64,000 nucleotides of DNA from Tillandsia leiboldiana (GCA_029204045.2 CM055077.1:12166584-12230583); one strand, 5' to 3'; positions 12,991-24,650 are shown, numbered from the stretch's first letter. Made by a program: numbers and translations. Notes: generated from the letters alone by a model not told the origin.

Positions 12991-13690
12991 CGGTTTCGTG
13001 ACAAAACACAGATCCACTAAAGAAAATTCAAAAAGATATTTTTGTTGCTATCACCATACAACAAAAATTTACAATGGAGATCCAAAAATTTAAAAACATG
13101 AGATAAACTCCTAAAACAGACTCTAGACTTAGACATCTGTACTCTCTGCACAAAGAAATCATTCTTGACAAAAAGAGATCGTTAGATACCTCAAGAATAT
13201 TTAGCATACAAAACCTAGTACAGAGATAGAGTTTATCTAATCATCATGACATTTGAGAATTCAGATATGTAAGAGAATCATAGTCAAAAACCAACATATC
13301 TTCTATGCATTCAAAAACCAAATGTCAAAATGTTAGCCCAACATCAACTTGTTAGTAATAATACATGTCCAAATAGTTAGTCGAATAGTTAGTAGGGACA
13401 TGCAACAGTAGGGACATGCAACAAATCACAAGATAAAAACCAAAAGACCAAAAATTGAAGTTGAGATCATACTTACCTTGATATTTGTTGAGATCATACT
13501 TACCTTGATATTTCATCATTCATTGTTCAAAGTTCTCTCTAACTCTCTCCCCCTTTTTGTCACAAAACAAAGCCAAAATGTAGTTAAGACTACGAAATGT
13601 TAGGAGAGTGAAAAGTTCCAATAAAACGTAAAACCTGAGAACTAAGCTAAAGTAAGTATAAAACTAAATCCTAAAATCGTAATCCTGCAC

Positions 13691-13696
13691 AAAAGG

Positions 13697-13735
<39 letters not shown>
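13691..13735 (-). repeat. Long A/T homopolymer 3' of the envelope-like ORF
   Basis: About 45 A on the plus strand. On the minus strand it is a T run just after the envelope-like stop codon, followed by CCTTTTGTGCAGG, which resembles a polypyrimidine tract with a 3' splice site. The length of such a run is unreliable in assemblies. Confidence 0.6.
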
Positions 13736-13738
<3 letters not shown>

Positions 13739-13748
13739 TCAAAAGTAA

Positions 13749-15221
13749 TCAGTTGTCAGAATCTGAGTCTTCAGAGCTTGTGCAACCCATCTTAGAGAGT
13801 ATCTTTCGCATCCGCTTGTCCATTGAATTGATCTTCTTCGTTATGGTAATGTGAGCTGCCATGGTAATCTCAAGCTCATTGGTAATTCTTTGTTGTTCCT
13901 TCAAAACTTGTTCTTGCTTAACAGATAGTCGCTGTTGTTCCTTGATAATCGATGTTATTGATGCTTCATCATCTGTGCCGGGTGCTTGTCGAGATGGTGA
14001 TGCGACAGTGCTTGTACTGTGCTTCGTTCCAGATGCAGGAACTGGAGTGACATGCGGCAACTTATGGAGGGATTTGACAATGGTAGACTCATCTATCATG
14101 CTCAGACATTGATGATAAGTTGTTGAAGTAATGTCAACCTGAAATTTCTTTAAAATCCTCATTATAATCAAGGGAAATGGAATTCTCTCAGTGGGATGAG
14201 GATGCTCAACATATCGCGCCATTCTATTCCAGATAATGTACGGAATGTTGATATTCAATGCCGTTGCCTCTGATGGATGTCCTATGAGATACAAAAACAA
14301 CAACCGGTCCCATCTCACAACCTTTGTCTGCATATTTGGAAGTATATTGTAACATGTGATGAAGTTTAAGAAGCGATATTCAAGACGAAGTTCTTTAGAT
14401 CGAACAGATTTTTCGGTTGATTGTGTTCCCTCGAGACAAATTCCCTCTATAACTTTTCGCCATAATGTGTTCGTCAAATTTACCCCCTTCAAGTAGTGAA
14501 CTCCTTTCTTGCTGGCTTCCATTCCCAAAACCTCGCCAATCAATTGTGGAGTAATCTTAAACCTTGTGCCTTGGATATTCGTGTAGAACTCCATAGGACC
14601 GTTCTCAAACTCTCGAAGATGCCGTGCATTAGTATAGAAGGTCCTCACATGATGCAAACAGTAGCCAAGAGTTTCTGGGAAACGACATACTTGAATAAGG
14701 TTTGCTTGTTCAATCAGAAGACCAAACTCAGGGGAGTGACCTTGCAGAGCCTCAATGTTAACATGCCTTTCACCAATGCATTCGCGATGTGCAAAGGCTC
14801 GAAGACGATCAGTGTTAACGAATACTTCTTCCAAGCGATGTGGGGAGTCAGGAGCTATCGGCGTGTCAACATTAATGTCCTGTCGTAGCCCACAGCGTCT
14901 AGTTATTCTCTTTCTTTTCATGGAGATGGTTGGTGCTGCCATTGATGCTTTTCCTGGTTCCTTAGTTGCCTTTTCTTTTGATTTAACAGACGCCTTTCTC
15001 CTTGAATCATCAGACGGTTCTTGTTCATACATTGAGTCATCATCATCCGTCAATGCCGCCCAGTCAACCTCATGACAATCTACCTCTGTGTCACTGACCT
15101 CGACAAATTCTCCTTTTTGTTGGAGGTTCTTGGCTCTCTTCAGTTTATTTGTTGGGCGAGTGTGTACCATTGAGACCAGGAGAAGGATTAACCAAGAGAA
15201 ACACATTGAATTAAGTGCCAT
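13749..15221 (-). CDS. Envelope-like protein of Sirevirus (490 aa)
   Basis: An intact ATG-to-stop frame of 490 residues lies between pol and the 3' LTR, the position of the envelope-like ORF in Sireviruses. Residues 6-19 are strongly hydrophobic, like a signal peptide or membrane anchor. Residues 22-100 are charged, with an acidic patch (about 41-72) and lysine-rich stretches. Residues of about 150-370 (with EFYTNIQGTRFKITPQLIGE and a PFPLIIMRIL segment) resemble the retroelement-borne family usually named putative plant transposon protein. Residues of about 420-475 are Gln/Glu/Lys-rich and probably form a coiled coil; the tail is acidic. Its function is unproven, and nothing here shows that it mediates entry or cell-to-cell movement. 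It has its own upstream TATA box, palindrome array and predicted leader intron. The plus-strand copy (55384) is only distantly similar although pol is nearly identical. Confidence 0.8.
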   Translation of the reverse strand: MALNSMCFSWLILLLVSMVHTRPTNKLKRAKNLQQKGEFVEVSDTEVDCHEVDWAALTDDDDSMYEQEPSDDSRRKASVKSKEKATKEPGKASMAAPTISMKRKRITRRCGLRQDINVDTPIAPDSPHRLEEVFVNTDRLRAFAHRECIGERHVNIEALQGHSPEFGLLIEQANLIQVCRFPETLGYCLHHVRTFYTNARHLREFENGPMEFYTNIQGTRFKITPQLIGEVLGMEASKKGVHYLKGVNLTNTLWRKVIEGICLEGTQSTEKSVRSKELRLEYRFLNFITCYNILPNMQTKVVRWDRLLFLYLIGHPSEATALNINIPYIIWNRMARYVEHPHPTERIPFPLIIMRILKKFQVDITSTTYHQCLSMIDESTIVKSLHKLPHVTPVPASGTKHSTSTVASPSRQAPGTDDEASITSIIKEQQRLSVKQEQVLKEQQRITNELEITMAAHITITKKINSMDKRMRKILSKMGCTSSEDSDSDN

Positions 15222-15251
15222 TGATCAAAGTGCTTGAGTTAAGAAGGTGTC

Positions 15252-15631
15252 CTGTGAAAACCAACTCAAGAACACAAAAATTCTTAGTTTTCAAAAATTG
15301 AAAAATTGTATCCAAAGAATCATTATCATGTAGAGAAGCTAAAAATCAAATTAGTTTTGCAAAAGGACTTTTAAAACTAGATCAATTGCATAATTTTCAA
15401 AAATCCTTATTATATGCCCTAAAACCGAAATTTTAGAAATCGAAGCCTAAAAATCCGTTAATCAGGAGAGTACCTAGCATATAATCAAAACTAATCTACC
15501 CAGAGTTCTTATTTCAAAAGAAATTTGATCAAAAACCATCCACAAACAAAGTCGATCCAAGAAATTCATCACGTTTGAGGAGGAAAAGAGAAAAACGGTG
15601 AAAAACCGAGATTTTGATCAATAAAACTTAC
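15252..15631 (-). other. Predicted leader intron upstream of the envelope-like ORF
   Basis: On the minus strand the donor is CCAA/GTAAGT (15631-15630 GT) and the acceptor TTTTCACAG/GA (15253-15252 AG), giving 380 bp of T-rich sequence that ends 30 bases before the ATG. The plus-strand copy has the same donor and acceptor 382 bp apart. This is a prediction from splice-site consensus; no transcript evidence is available. Confidence 0.5.
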
Positions 15632-15747
15632 TTGGAACTGAAGAACTTGAGTTTGAAAGCTTCCAAGAAGGATGAAATCTAGAGAGAGAGGCTCTGGAAA
15701 CTTTGGAACAAAAGATTGGAGTAAAGAAATCAAAAACCCCTTTCGTT

Positions 15748-15754
15748 CTTTATA
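15748..15754 (-). promoter_or_regulatory. Internal TATA box before the envelope-like ORF
   Basis: The minus strand reads GGTTTTATAAAG, 13 bases downstream of the nearest GATCCGGATC site and about 120 bases upstream of the predicted intron donor. The plus copy has it at 54855-54861. Confidence 0.6.
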
Positions 15755-15766
15755 AAACCTAGCCGC

Positions 15767-15916
15767 GATCCGGATCAGTTCATAACTGCGATCCGGATCG
15801 GCTACCCGCAGTGAGAAACTGCGTTCGGGATCCGGATCGTCAGACACAATCCGGATCGTCAGCCCGCAGAAGAATTCCTGCGTTCGGGATCCGGATCATC
15901 TTGCCCGATCCGGATC
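15767..15916 (-). promoter_or_regulatory. Internal paired GATCCGGATC array
   Basis: Sites start at 15767/15790, 15829/15848 and 15888/15907: three pairs with 19-23 bp inside a pair and 59-62 bp between pairs. This is the LTR architecture placed in the middle of the element, just upstream of the internal TATA box. The plus-strand copy keeps it at 54692-54841. Confidence 0.8.
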
Positions 15917-16858
15917 GGCTCCAACTTTTTCTTTAGAAAATTTTAGAGAAATTCAAGAAAAACCAGAAAAAGATTATAAGCACAAATGTGTATCAACTTT
16001 AAACAAAAATCATCGTTTCATACAACAAGAATTAGATTATGCCAAATCTATCAATAATATCCAAAAATGAAACGAGAATTTACAAGAATTAAATCCCTTA
16101 AAGTTGAACACCTTCAATCGCATCTAACTTGATCTTATGAGTAATGCCTTTATCAAATCATCAATTCAGTAAAGAAAATGAAATACAAAGATCAATAGAT
16201 GTTTGAAATCCCAAATATAGTAGATAATGTATCTAGACAATCTGTTGAAGAGAGTGGCTCTTTGAGCATCTTTCATTAAAAACCCACCTTATACCAACCT
16301 TGAAATTTGACGGAGTCAAGTATTTCAACATGCATTTACTTAATCAAAAATTTGAACAACCATGCTTGGTATACATGTGGTAGCTGCACACAATACTCGG
16401 ACGACCGAGGTGGTAGCTCTTTCCTCCATGTGGTGGTAGTTTTCACACTCCTCATTGGGATGTAACTCTTTCCACATCTTTTGAGCATTTTAACTTTTTC
16501 TAAGACTCCCCCTCAATTGGCTATCAATTATTTAAGATATAAAGTATTCAACCAAATATTGATCTCGATTTCATACTCGACTAAGCAGTCAAATAAGATA
16601 ATGACTATACCAAGAGATCATAGAGAGAGAGAAATTGACTTTGATCACTTTAGAAGATGATTTAATTAACATAAATGATCATTGCAACAGTGAAATATTA
16701 TGATGGCAAAAGCATAATAAATTTCTAAATATGCGAAAAGATGCAATTAAAGTCAATTATGATCTATGCTCAATTAATGTCCTATGTACAAACATAGATA
16801 ATAAACAAAACAAAAACAAATACAAAACCTATCCTAAGCAAAGATTTCAAAAAGAAGA

Positions 16859-19329
16859 TTATTTCAAGGAAAGCATCCCAATTGCTTTTCGTAAATGAAT
16901 AAAACGTTTTTGATCCAAAGGTTTTGTTAGAATGTCAGCTAATTGATCCTCAGTTGAAATATATGAAAGTTGAAGAGTATTTGATTCAACTAGCTCTCTA
17001 AGAAAATGATATCTAAGTTCAATATGTTTTGTTCTAGAGTGCAACACAGGGTTTTTAGAAATGTTAATAGCACTAGTGTTGTCACAAAGTATTGTTACCG
17101 AAGATGCTGAAATGCGGAAGTCGCTCAATACGCTTTTCATCCAAATGAGTTGAGTTGAGCAACTTCCAGCTGAAATGTATTCCGCTTCGGCAGTCGAGAG
17201 TGCTATGCAGTTCTGCTTTTTACTGTGCCATGCAACAAGGCAATGGCCAAGATAGAAGCATGCACCACTCGTGCTTTTCCGATCATCCACTGATCCTGCC
17301 CAATCGGCATCTGAGTATCCAACAATATCCAAACTTGTTCCCATAGGATACCAAATTCCGAAATTAATTGATCCTTTGATATACCGGATGATCCTTTTCA
17401 CCGCTTTCAGGTGAACCTCCTTTGGTGCTGATTGATATCTCGCGCAAATCCCAACACCAAAAGATATATCCGGGCGACTAGCCATGAGGTAAAGTAGACT
17501 TCCAATCATACTTCGATACAGTTTCTCGTCTACATTCTCACTATGTGATTCACTTCCAAGTCCCTTGTGGCTAGTTCCCATTGGAGTCGGAAAATCTTTA
17601 CAATTTTCTAGATCAAACTTTTTGACCAACTCCATTGCATACTTGGATTGACTCAAGTGAATACCTTCATCATTTTGTTTAATTTGCAATCCAAGGAAAT
17701 AAGTCAATTCGCCCATCATGGACATCTCAAATTCGCTTTCCATGGTCTCCGCGAATTTAGAAGCATCATTATCTCTTGTTGCGCCAAATACAATGTCATC
17801 GACATAGATTTGTGCTACAATGAAATTGCTTTGATAATGCTTCACAAAGAGAGTCCTATCAGCTCCCCCTCGAGTATAGCCCTTCTCCAAAAGGTGCTTT
17901 GTTAACCTTTCGTACCATGCTCGCGGTGCTTGTTTCAGACCGTAAAGAGCCTTTTTCAAACGAAAAACATGGTTAGGTTGTTTATGATCTACAAAACCTT
18001 TCGGTTGAGCCACATAAACTTCCTCATTTAAAAACCCATTTAGAAATGCGCTCTTAACGTCCATTTGAAATAATTTGATTTTAAAATGACAAGCAATAGC
18101 GAATAGTATACGAATGGACTCGAGTCTAGCTACAGGGGCGAAGGTTTCATCAAAGTCTATACCTTCTACTTGAGAGTAGCCTTGAGCAACTAATCGTGCC
18201 TTGTTCCTGATGATAGTACCATCCTCATTTTTCTTGTTCTTGAAGATCCATTTGGTACCTATCACATTGTGTTGCTTTGGAGGCTTCGTTAATTCCCAGA
18301 CTTTGTTTCGCTCAAATTGATGGAGCTCTTCCTGCATTGCTTTAATCCAGTAGTCATCCTGAAGAGCTTCATCTATGTTCTTTGGTTCGATTAAAGATAC
18401 GTAGCAAGCGAATCCACAAACCAACTGCCTCCGAGTTCTGACTCCTTCTTGTGGATCTCCAATAATATTCGATTCCGGATGATCCTTGGAGATTCGTAAC
18501 GTTTGTTGAAACGGAGTACTCGGAGATATATGAGATGATTCCTGCACATCAGATAAACTAGAAGAACCATTAGATGCATCATTAATATTGGAAGTATTAT
18601 TATGAGAAGATGCACTAGCAGGAGAATCATCATCTAGAGAGATATCGAGGGTAGATTTTCCAGTTTCAAAGTGAAAAGCTTCATCTACTTTAACATTTAT
18701 AGATTCTACGATCGTCTTAGATTCAATGTTAAATACTCGATATGCTCTGCTATTCGTAGAATAACCCAAAAAGATCCCTTCATCACTTCGAGAGTCGAAC
18801 TTTCCAAGATTTTCACGGTCACGTAAAATGTAACATCGACTCCCGAAGACACGAAAATATTTGATATTGGGTTTTCTACTAAACCACAGCTCATATGGTG
18901 TATTTAAAGTTCCTGGGCGCAAGTAAACTCTATTAATGACATAGACAGCGGTGTTCACAGCTTCAGCCCAAAAATGTAGCGGTAAATTCCGGCTATGAAG
19001 CATCACACGCGCCATCTCTTGAACAACCCTGTTCTTGCGCTCAACAACACCATTCTGCTGAGGTGTATAGGGTGCCGAGAATTCATGTTTAATTCCATTT
19101 GAAGTGCAAAAATCAATGAATTTTGAATTTATGAATTCTCCACCTCTATCACTTCTAACACGAATGATCTTTTCATTCTTTTCAATCATAATACGATGGC
19201 AAATCTCATGAAAAGAGTCAAACGAATCAGCTTTCTCTTTTAAAAATGCTACCCAAGAAAACCGAGAGAAATCATCAACCAAAAAAAAAATGTACCATTT
19301 ACCTCCCAAAGATGGTTGACGGGTCGGCC
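16859..19329 (-). pseudogene. pol: Sirevirus pol remnant: integrase (partial), reverse transcriptase, RNase H
   Basis: The open frame covers most of pol in the copia order. Integrase core remains from just after its first catalytic Asp (second Asp in VRSDRGGEF, Glu in VVERKN). Reverse transcriptase has QMDVKSAFLNG and the YVDD active site. RNase H has SDADWAG and AEAEY, and the product ends ADILTKPLDQKRF...GMLSLK, the usual copia C-terminus. Compared with the plus-strand copy, about 625 bp are missing upstream (equivalent to 50655-51280): protease, the pre-integrase zinc finger and the first integrase Asp are gone, replaced by about 66 bp of A-rich filler. No functional polyprotein can come from this copy. 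Confidence 0.9.
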
Positions 19330-19395
19330 AAAAGAAAAAGAAGAAAAGAAAGTAGTATACATAAACTACACAAGATTTAATCGAAGAACGATTAA
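19330..19395. other. Filler DNA at a deletion junction in pol
   Basis: About 66 bp, A-rich at its left end, match neither the plus-strand Sirevirus nor anything else I can see in the window. They lie exactly where about 625 bp of protease/integrase sequence are missing. Insertion of short filler is typical of error-prone end joining. Confidence 0.7.
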
Positions 19396-21405
19396 AGGCA
19401 AGGAGGGGTTTCACCTTTGCATACCCAAACCTTTTGAGTTTTGGAGTATGTTGGCAATGGTTGAAAAGTTTTCCTTGATGAAGACGTCTTGCAAGATTGG
19501 TCTTTTTCTTTTGTCATCGTCTTGTTTGAAGTACTACCAATGTCCTTTTCTTTAGGAAAATCCTTCTTTGAATTCCATGGAGTGATCTTATTGGTAGCAG
19601 TTGCAAGATGTGGTTGATTTGATCTTTGAGCTCCAATCTTGCAATTTCTTCCAATGTGCCCTGCAAAATTACAACGAAAACATACCTTTGTGCTTGACGA
19701 TTCTGAAGAGGATGAAGTAGGCTTGTTGTCGTTGGTTGTCATGATTTCCGGTGTCGGAGGAGGAGATACCGACTGAGGCACAAAGACTGTCCCAACCGAA
19801 CTAAAATTGTCTTCAGTTCGATTGTATCCGAGGCCGAACTTGTTTGTTTGACCTAGACCAAGAAGTTTATCCAACTTACTCCTTCCTAAGGAAAATTGCT
19901 GTAAGTCATCCTTGAGTTGGCAAATGGTCTCTGTCATTTCCAAATTTTTCCGTCGGGCCTCGCCGTAGAGCTTCAAGAAATAGTTCGCTTTGTTCACCAT
20001 ATCTATATAGTTCTTCTCGAGTGCTCATTGGACTCTTGAAGGGAAACATTTTCTTTTATCAGTTTATCCCTTTCCACTTCAAGATCGGTCGAGAGAGAAG
20101 TTACCCTTTTTACTTCTTTCTTCGAGATCCTGCGATCTCCCTCTCAACCCCTTGTTTTGCTTAGCCGGTTTCTTTAAATCCCGTAAAGATCTGTGATAGG
20201 CTAGAGCAAATTCTTCACCTTCCGAATATCCAATTCATTGTCCGTTGCATTCTTTTCAACAGTGGAGTTGGACAACGACTCGGATTGTACTTGCCATAAA
20301 GCACATGAAGGGTGAAGATACGGACGCGTGGAAAGCGGTGGAGCTCTTTTCTTCATCACTCGAAGACGACTCATTTGACGTTGAGTTGTCATCCCAAGTG
20401 ACGACTTCATCGCCTTCTTCTTTGCCGGATACTTGTTGGGACATTCCGTTGCAATGTGGCCGTAGCCTCGACATTTGAAGCATTGTAGTTGTCCTTCTGA
20501 ACTTTTCTTATCCTCTGAGAAGTTCTCTTGCTTTCTTGACTTGTAACCTGAAGTACCCTTGCCTTTGTTCGACTTTCCGAAGGATGGAGATTTGCTTGAA
20601 TTACCCCTTCGAAAGTTGCGATGAAACTTCCTTGTCAAGAGAGCGAGCTGCTTCTCAAATTCCTCCATAGAAAGGTTCTCGTCATCGTCTGAGGAGGACG
20701 TATCCGCGTCTTCTTCCTTAGTTGTTTTCAACGCATAACCTGGAAGACTTAGAAGTGGATGCCTTTCCAGAAGAATTGTTAGTAGTAAATGTCATTTCAT
20801 AAGTTGTAATGAACCAACTAATTCTTCTCACGTATTCGTCCGGGTGTTTAATAGTTTCAATGGCAGTAACCTTTGGGCGAAATCGTTCAGGAAGAGTTCT
20901 TAAGATTTTTCTTACAATCTTAAATTCTGGATCTTCTCTCCCAGATTAGCACATGAGTTTACGATGTCTTGCAATCGTGTATAGTAGTCAGTGAAAGATT
21001 CATTTTCTGCATTAAGATAGAGGTCAAACTTGCTCGTAAGCATTTGCAGTTTCTGAATCTTCACGAGGTTAGTTCCCTCGTGTGTAACCTGAAAAACATC
21101 CCAGATTTCTTTCGCAGTCTCACATGCCGAGACGCGAGAGAATTCAGTTGAGATAAGGCATTAAGATAGCATTAATTCCCTTGCCATTGTAAGAAGATGA
21201 ATCTAACTCTTCCTTGGTCCATTTCGACCTAGGTTTTAAGGTGCGAACATCACCAGGATAAATTCAGTGGATTAGTCCCTCCTAATTCAATCGATTGCCA
21301 CACCCGTTCGTCGATGGAATTAAAAGGCTTTCATCCGTACTTTCCAGTACGCATAATTTGTTCCATCGAAGAACGGGGGTCGGTTGATGTTTCCACCTTC
21401 ACCAT
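19396..21405 (-). pseudogene. gag: Sirevirus gag, frameshifted
   Basis: The ATG is at 21405-21403, 21 bases from the primer site. Matches to the plus-strand gag run throughout, including both CCHC zinc knuckles (CFKCRGYGHIATEC near 20480 and CFRCNFAGHIGRNC near 19670). Small insertions and deletions between about 20000 and 21400 break the frame several times. From about 20000 to 19392 it is open and runs past the second zinc knuckle without a stop codon, so this family probably has one continuous gag-pol frame. Gag would form the RNA-packaging particle. The density of one-base indels matches the neighbouring non-coding DNA, so some breaks may be sequencing errors. Confidence 0.85.
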
Positions 21406-21425
21406 TGTTTACAACCCTATTCCCG

Positions 21426-21438
21426 CTCTGATACCACT
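21426..21438 (-). promoter_or_regulatory. Primer binding site of the minus-strand Sirevirus
   Basis: The minus strand reads AGTGGTATCAGAG right next to the 5' LTR end (21439). TGGTATCAGAG is the standard complement of the initiator methionine tRNA 3' end. Confidence 0.9.
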
Positions 21439-22798
21439 TGTTGGGTTATATGTAATACGGATCTAATAGAGAAAAACACCTAGAGGGGGGGTGAATAGTG
21501 TAAAACGCATAAACACTCAAAAATCGTTGCGATAAAAACCCAATGCGGAAAAAAAATAATACGCAAGATTTTTACGTGGAAAAACTCCATCACCCGGAGT
21601 AAAAAACCACGGGACCGATAAGACGGAAGAAATCCACGTAGACATTAAAACAACATAACAAGGTGAGTTACCGTACACACTTACGACTCAACCTTTTCCA
21701 TACGCTCCTAGAGGATCTTCTTCCTCGCTCGCTACCGGACGCTTCTCGGAATCCACGATCTGCGCCCAACGCCGAATTCCAGTGCTTCCAAACGTCGAAT
21801 CCACGACGGCCCGACCGAACTCCACGGTGCTTCCACCAATGCAACCCTTCGAATCCGAACGTGGCCTCGCTCCCGAATCCACGAAGAGGTTGAACCTTGA
21901 ATCCACAAGGACACACCGCATCACGCGCCGATATTTTGGGGTAAGCTCGTTGTTTTGGGTGGTGATGATCCGCCGAATACTTAGATCAAAGATAGATCGG
22001 AAATACCATCTAAGTATTCATTAGTTTGATTCAACTCAAGAGGTGAGTATAGAAAACCTAGAATCAAACTAATCAATATAGATGAAGAAACATAGAGTTT
22101 TCTCTAATGATTTCCTTTATTCTCTATATGTGGATCTAGAGCCGTAAAAGATGATATATGAAAATGACGGCTATTTCGATTCACAGTGGATTAACCCTAG
22201 AAAAAGAATCATAGGGTCTATTTATAGGTTAGAAACCCTAGAAGGAGATAAGAATCAAAAACCTAACATTTCTGGAAATTTTACGGACGGCGATCCGGAT
22301 CGGACTAGCTGTGAATCCGGATCGTCGTACGAGTCAGCCGTTCCAGAAAAACGAAGGTTCGGGATCCGGATCGAAGTGCTGATCCGGATCGTTCATCAGG
22401 TCACCAAACATCAACGTTCGGGACCGGATTGCGAAATGCCTGATCCGGATACGTTCAAGGAAGATGGTAAACTAGTGTTCGGGGATCCGGATCAAGAGGC
22501 TACGATCCGGATTGAACTGGTGTATGAACGAAACCCTTCGGGATCCGGATCGAACAACCTGATCCGGATCCTGAAACATGTCCCAAGTCCAGTTTTTGAT
22601 TTTTATGCAATGAAAGATTCTTCCAAGTGTTTCTACACTACAAGAAGTATTCGGATCACACAAATCTTTAGTTAAACATACCTGATCCTTTTGAATTCTT
22701 CTTTCTTGAGATTGAGTTAAATGATCCAACTTTCTTCACCTTCAATCTTCAAGACTTGAGACTTTCACGAAACTACGCCAAACTCAAATTCCGTAACA
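21439..22798 (-). repeat. 5' LTR of the minus-strand Sirevirus
   Basis: 1360 bp, matching 11629-12976. The palindrome array (22292-22570) and TATA box (22219-22226) are present. It differs from its partner mainly by scattered one- and two-base indels, unlike the plus-strand Sirevirus, whose LTRs differ by substitutions only. Confidence 0.9.
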
Positions 22799-22803
22799 GG
22801 TTA

Positions 22804-24550
22804 CACCTAACCCGGCCATCTGGCCACTCTCTGTTCCTTTTATCTTTACCTTATGGTGTTTACATTAATCTAAGTTACCCTGCAGAAATTCTTATCCAAC
22901 GTGGCCCCAGCCCGGTAGTCCTGACTCCATCAGATAAGCTTTCTCAGGTTGCCGATACACTCGCAAGTGTGACTCCCAAACCGTCCTGCCGGGGGACTTG
23001 TCATCGGACCTGCCGATAGGGTCACTGCCCAACCTCGACAAGAGTACTCTAGAACCTGTCATACGTGTCGCTGCCCGGGAGAGACCCTGTCCAACTCCGC
23101 AGCTTGTACTTCCGCCCCTGAGTACGCCCTTTTTATCTTTTCTTTCTTTTCTTTCTCTTTTCTTTTTCTTTCTCTTTTCTTTTTCTTTACTTTAGCAACT
23201 TGGCCTCTTTGCTCTTAACACTTGCTTTTCTGTCTTATCGAGCTTGTAGCTCCCTGTTTGCCACTAGCGAAAACAATCTCTTTCTCTTTTCTTTGAACAT
23301 TTAGCTCCTTGCTTTCACTTTTAGCCATTCGAAAGTACCTCGTCCGACGGGTCCTGCCCAGGGAGTCCTGCTCCACTTGACGAGTCTCAAATTCGAAGGC
23401 GCCAATTACATTTTCCATATGCTTTTAGCCACTTTTAGCTTGAGCTTAATCTTTGCCTTTAGCAACAATTTTTTTTCCTCTATCCTAGGTCTTGCCATAA
23501 GGATAACTAGAGAGTCTCCTGGACTCTTAACATTTCTCTTTTATTTCTTTAACTCAAATTGAAGTTAAAGTTATTATCCTTGCCCAGACACCCTATGACC
23601 TTCTAGGGTTATATTGATCACTCTTTAAACGGGGGTTTCATCCCACATTTCTGATTCCTCACTGAATCCTAGAGTAACTAAACTCTGTTTCCTGCTCCAC
23701 ATTAACTTAGAGTTACACTGCTCTAAGATCCATGTTCCACTGTTATCTTAGAATTACATTGACTCTACTTTTCTGTTTTCCCTTTCATATCTCCACACTT
23801 GATCCACCTTTTCCATCCTCTGATTCCTTATTGAATCCTAGAGTCAACTTGACTATATTTTTCCTGTCTGTGAGTTTAAACTCTTCTAGCTCAATTAGGT
23901 TCCTTTACCTAATCCCATGTCATCTTGTCCTAGAGTTCATGACTCTTGCTGACCTCTTGTTTTCACCTATAGGTTCCTTACCTAAGTTCCATGTCATACT
24001 CTCCTAGAGTTCCTTGACTCTATGTTGAACACTAGTTTCTCGCTGAGGTTCTCTTTACCTAAGTTCCATGTCATATACCCCCTAGAGTTTTCTGACTCTA
24101 TGTTGATCACTCTATCCAGTGTCCTTAGGTTATCACCTAAGACCATGCCACTCTCCTTCCTAGGATAACTCCTAAGTGATGTCACTCGTCAACCCCTAAA
24201 CTAGGTTTTCTCCTATCTTACTACCAACAAATTCTGTTCCCTTATATCACATGATTCCTAGGGTGTACCCTAATGATCACAGTCATCAAGTAATTCTCAT
24301 TTCTATGCATGCAATAGTTTCATATCCATCATAAAATAATATTTATCCTCTAAGATCCTTTTTGCACATGAAAGGAATTATCTTCTTTTGGCAACCGACA
24401 GTTTTGCATTATCATCTGTGTCCATCTACACATACAATTTATCCCATTTGTTAAAATTGTGGATAAATCATAAATATCGCTTTCCTCTAAATTTCTCTAC
24501 ACATGCACATTCATATCTTTATTGGCAACCAACGTTTGCTCTTTTCATCT
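22804..24550 (-). repeat. Family B 5' LTR, continuation to the gap
   Basis: Matches 5007 to about 6774 of the other B LTR, again with many one-base indels. It stops at the N gap before the CACGCAAAACGG array would begin. Confidence 0.85.
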
Positions 24551-24650
24551 NNNNNNNNNNNNNNNNNNNNNNNNNNNNNNNNNNNNNNNNNNNNNNNNNN
24601 NNNNNNNNNNNNNNNNNNNNNNNNNNNNNNNNNNNNNNNNNNNNNNNNNN
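24551..24650. other. Assembly gap, 100 N
   Basis: Exactly 100 N, the usual placeholder for a gap of unknown size. The left side is family B LTR and the right side is the middle of a family C LTR. At least 2.0 kb of B LTR and 1.5 kb of C LTR are unaccounted for, so the join may not reflect true adjacency. Confidence 0.95.

Larger units (their letters stand above)
11629..22798 (-). mobile_element. Sirevirus-type Ty1/copia retrotransposon, minus strand, with envelope-like ORF
   Basis: An 11.17 kb element with LTRs at 21439-22798 (5') and 11629-12976 (3'), TG...CA ends and a GGTTA target duplication on both sides (11624-11628, 22799-22803). Order on the minus strand: 5' LTR, initiator-Met-tRNA primer site, gag, pol, internal promoter-like array, envelope-like ORF, polypurine tract, 3' LTR. 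The pol order (integrase before reverse transcriptase) makes it copia. The repeated GGGGGAG tracts, the PPT directly before TGTTACGG and the extra ORF after pol point to the Sirevirus lineage. The copy is defective: gag is frameshifted and a deletion has removed protease and the start of integrase. The homologous site without insertion is preserved at 5002-5006. Confidence 0.93.
4334..24550 (-). mobile_element. Non-autonomous Ty3/gypsy element, family B (LARD-like), interrupted by a Sirevirus and a gap
   Basis: Read on the minus strand the element is: 5' LTR (24550 down to 22804, then 11628 to 10957), primer site, internal region 10956-8776, polypurine tract, 3' LTR 8775-4334. It is inserted into the U3 of LTR F; the candidate target duplication on the left is CAATG (4329-4333). 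The 3' LTR is about 4.4 kb and the internal region only about 2.2 kb, with no reverse transcriptase, integrase or protease motif, which is the build of a LARD-type passenger. Its 5' LTR contains a complete minus-strand Sirevirus, and its last 2 kb are lost at the N gap. Mobility would depend on enzymes from a related autonomous chromovirus (inference). Confidence 0.8.

Noticed and set aside
15569..15847. Reading frames made of the GATCCGGATC repeats (Asp-Pro-Asp type peptides), also at 22151-22675 and 12416-12841
   Set aside because: The palindrome translates to Asp/Pro/Ile/Arg words in any copy. They appear wherever the array lies and shift frame between copies.
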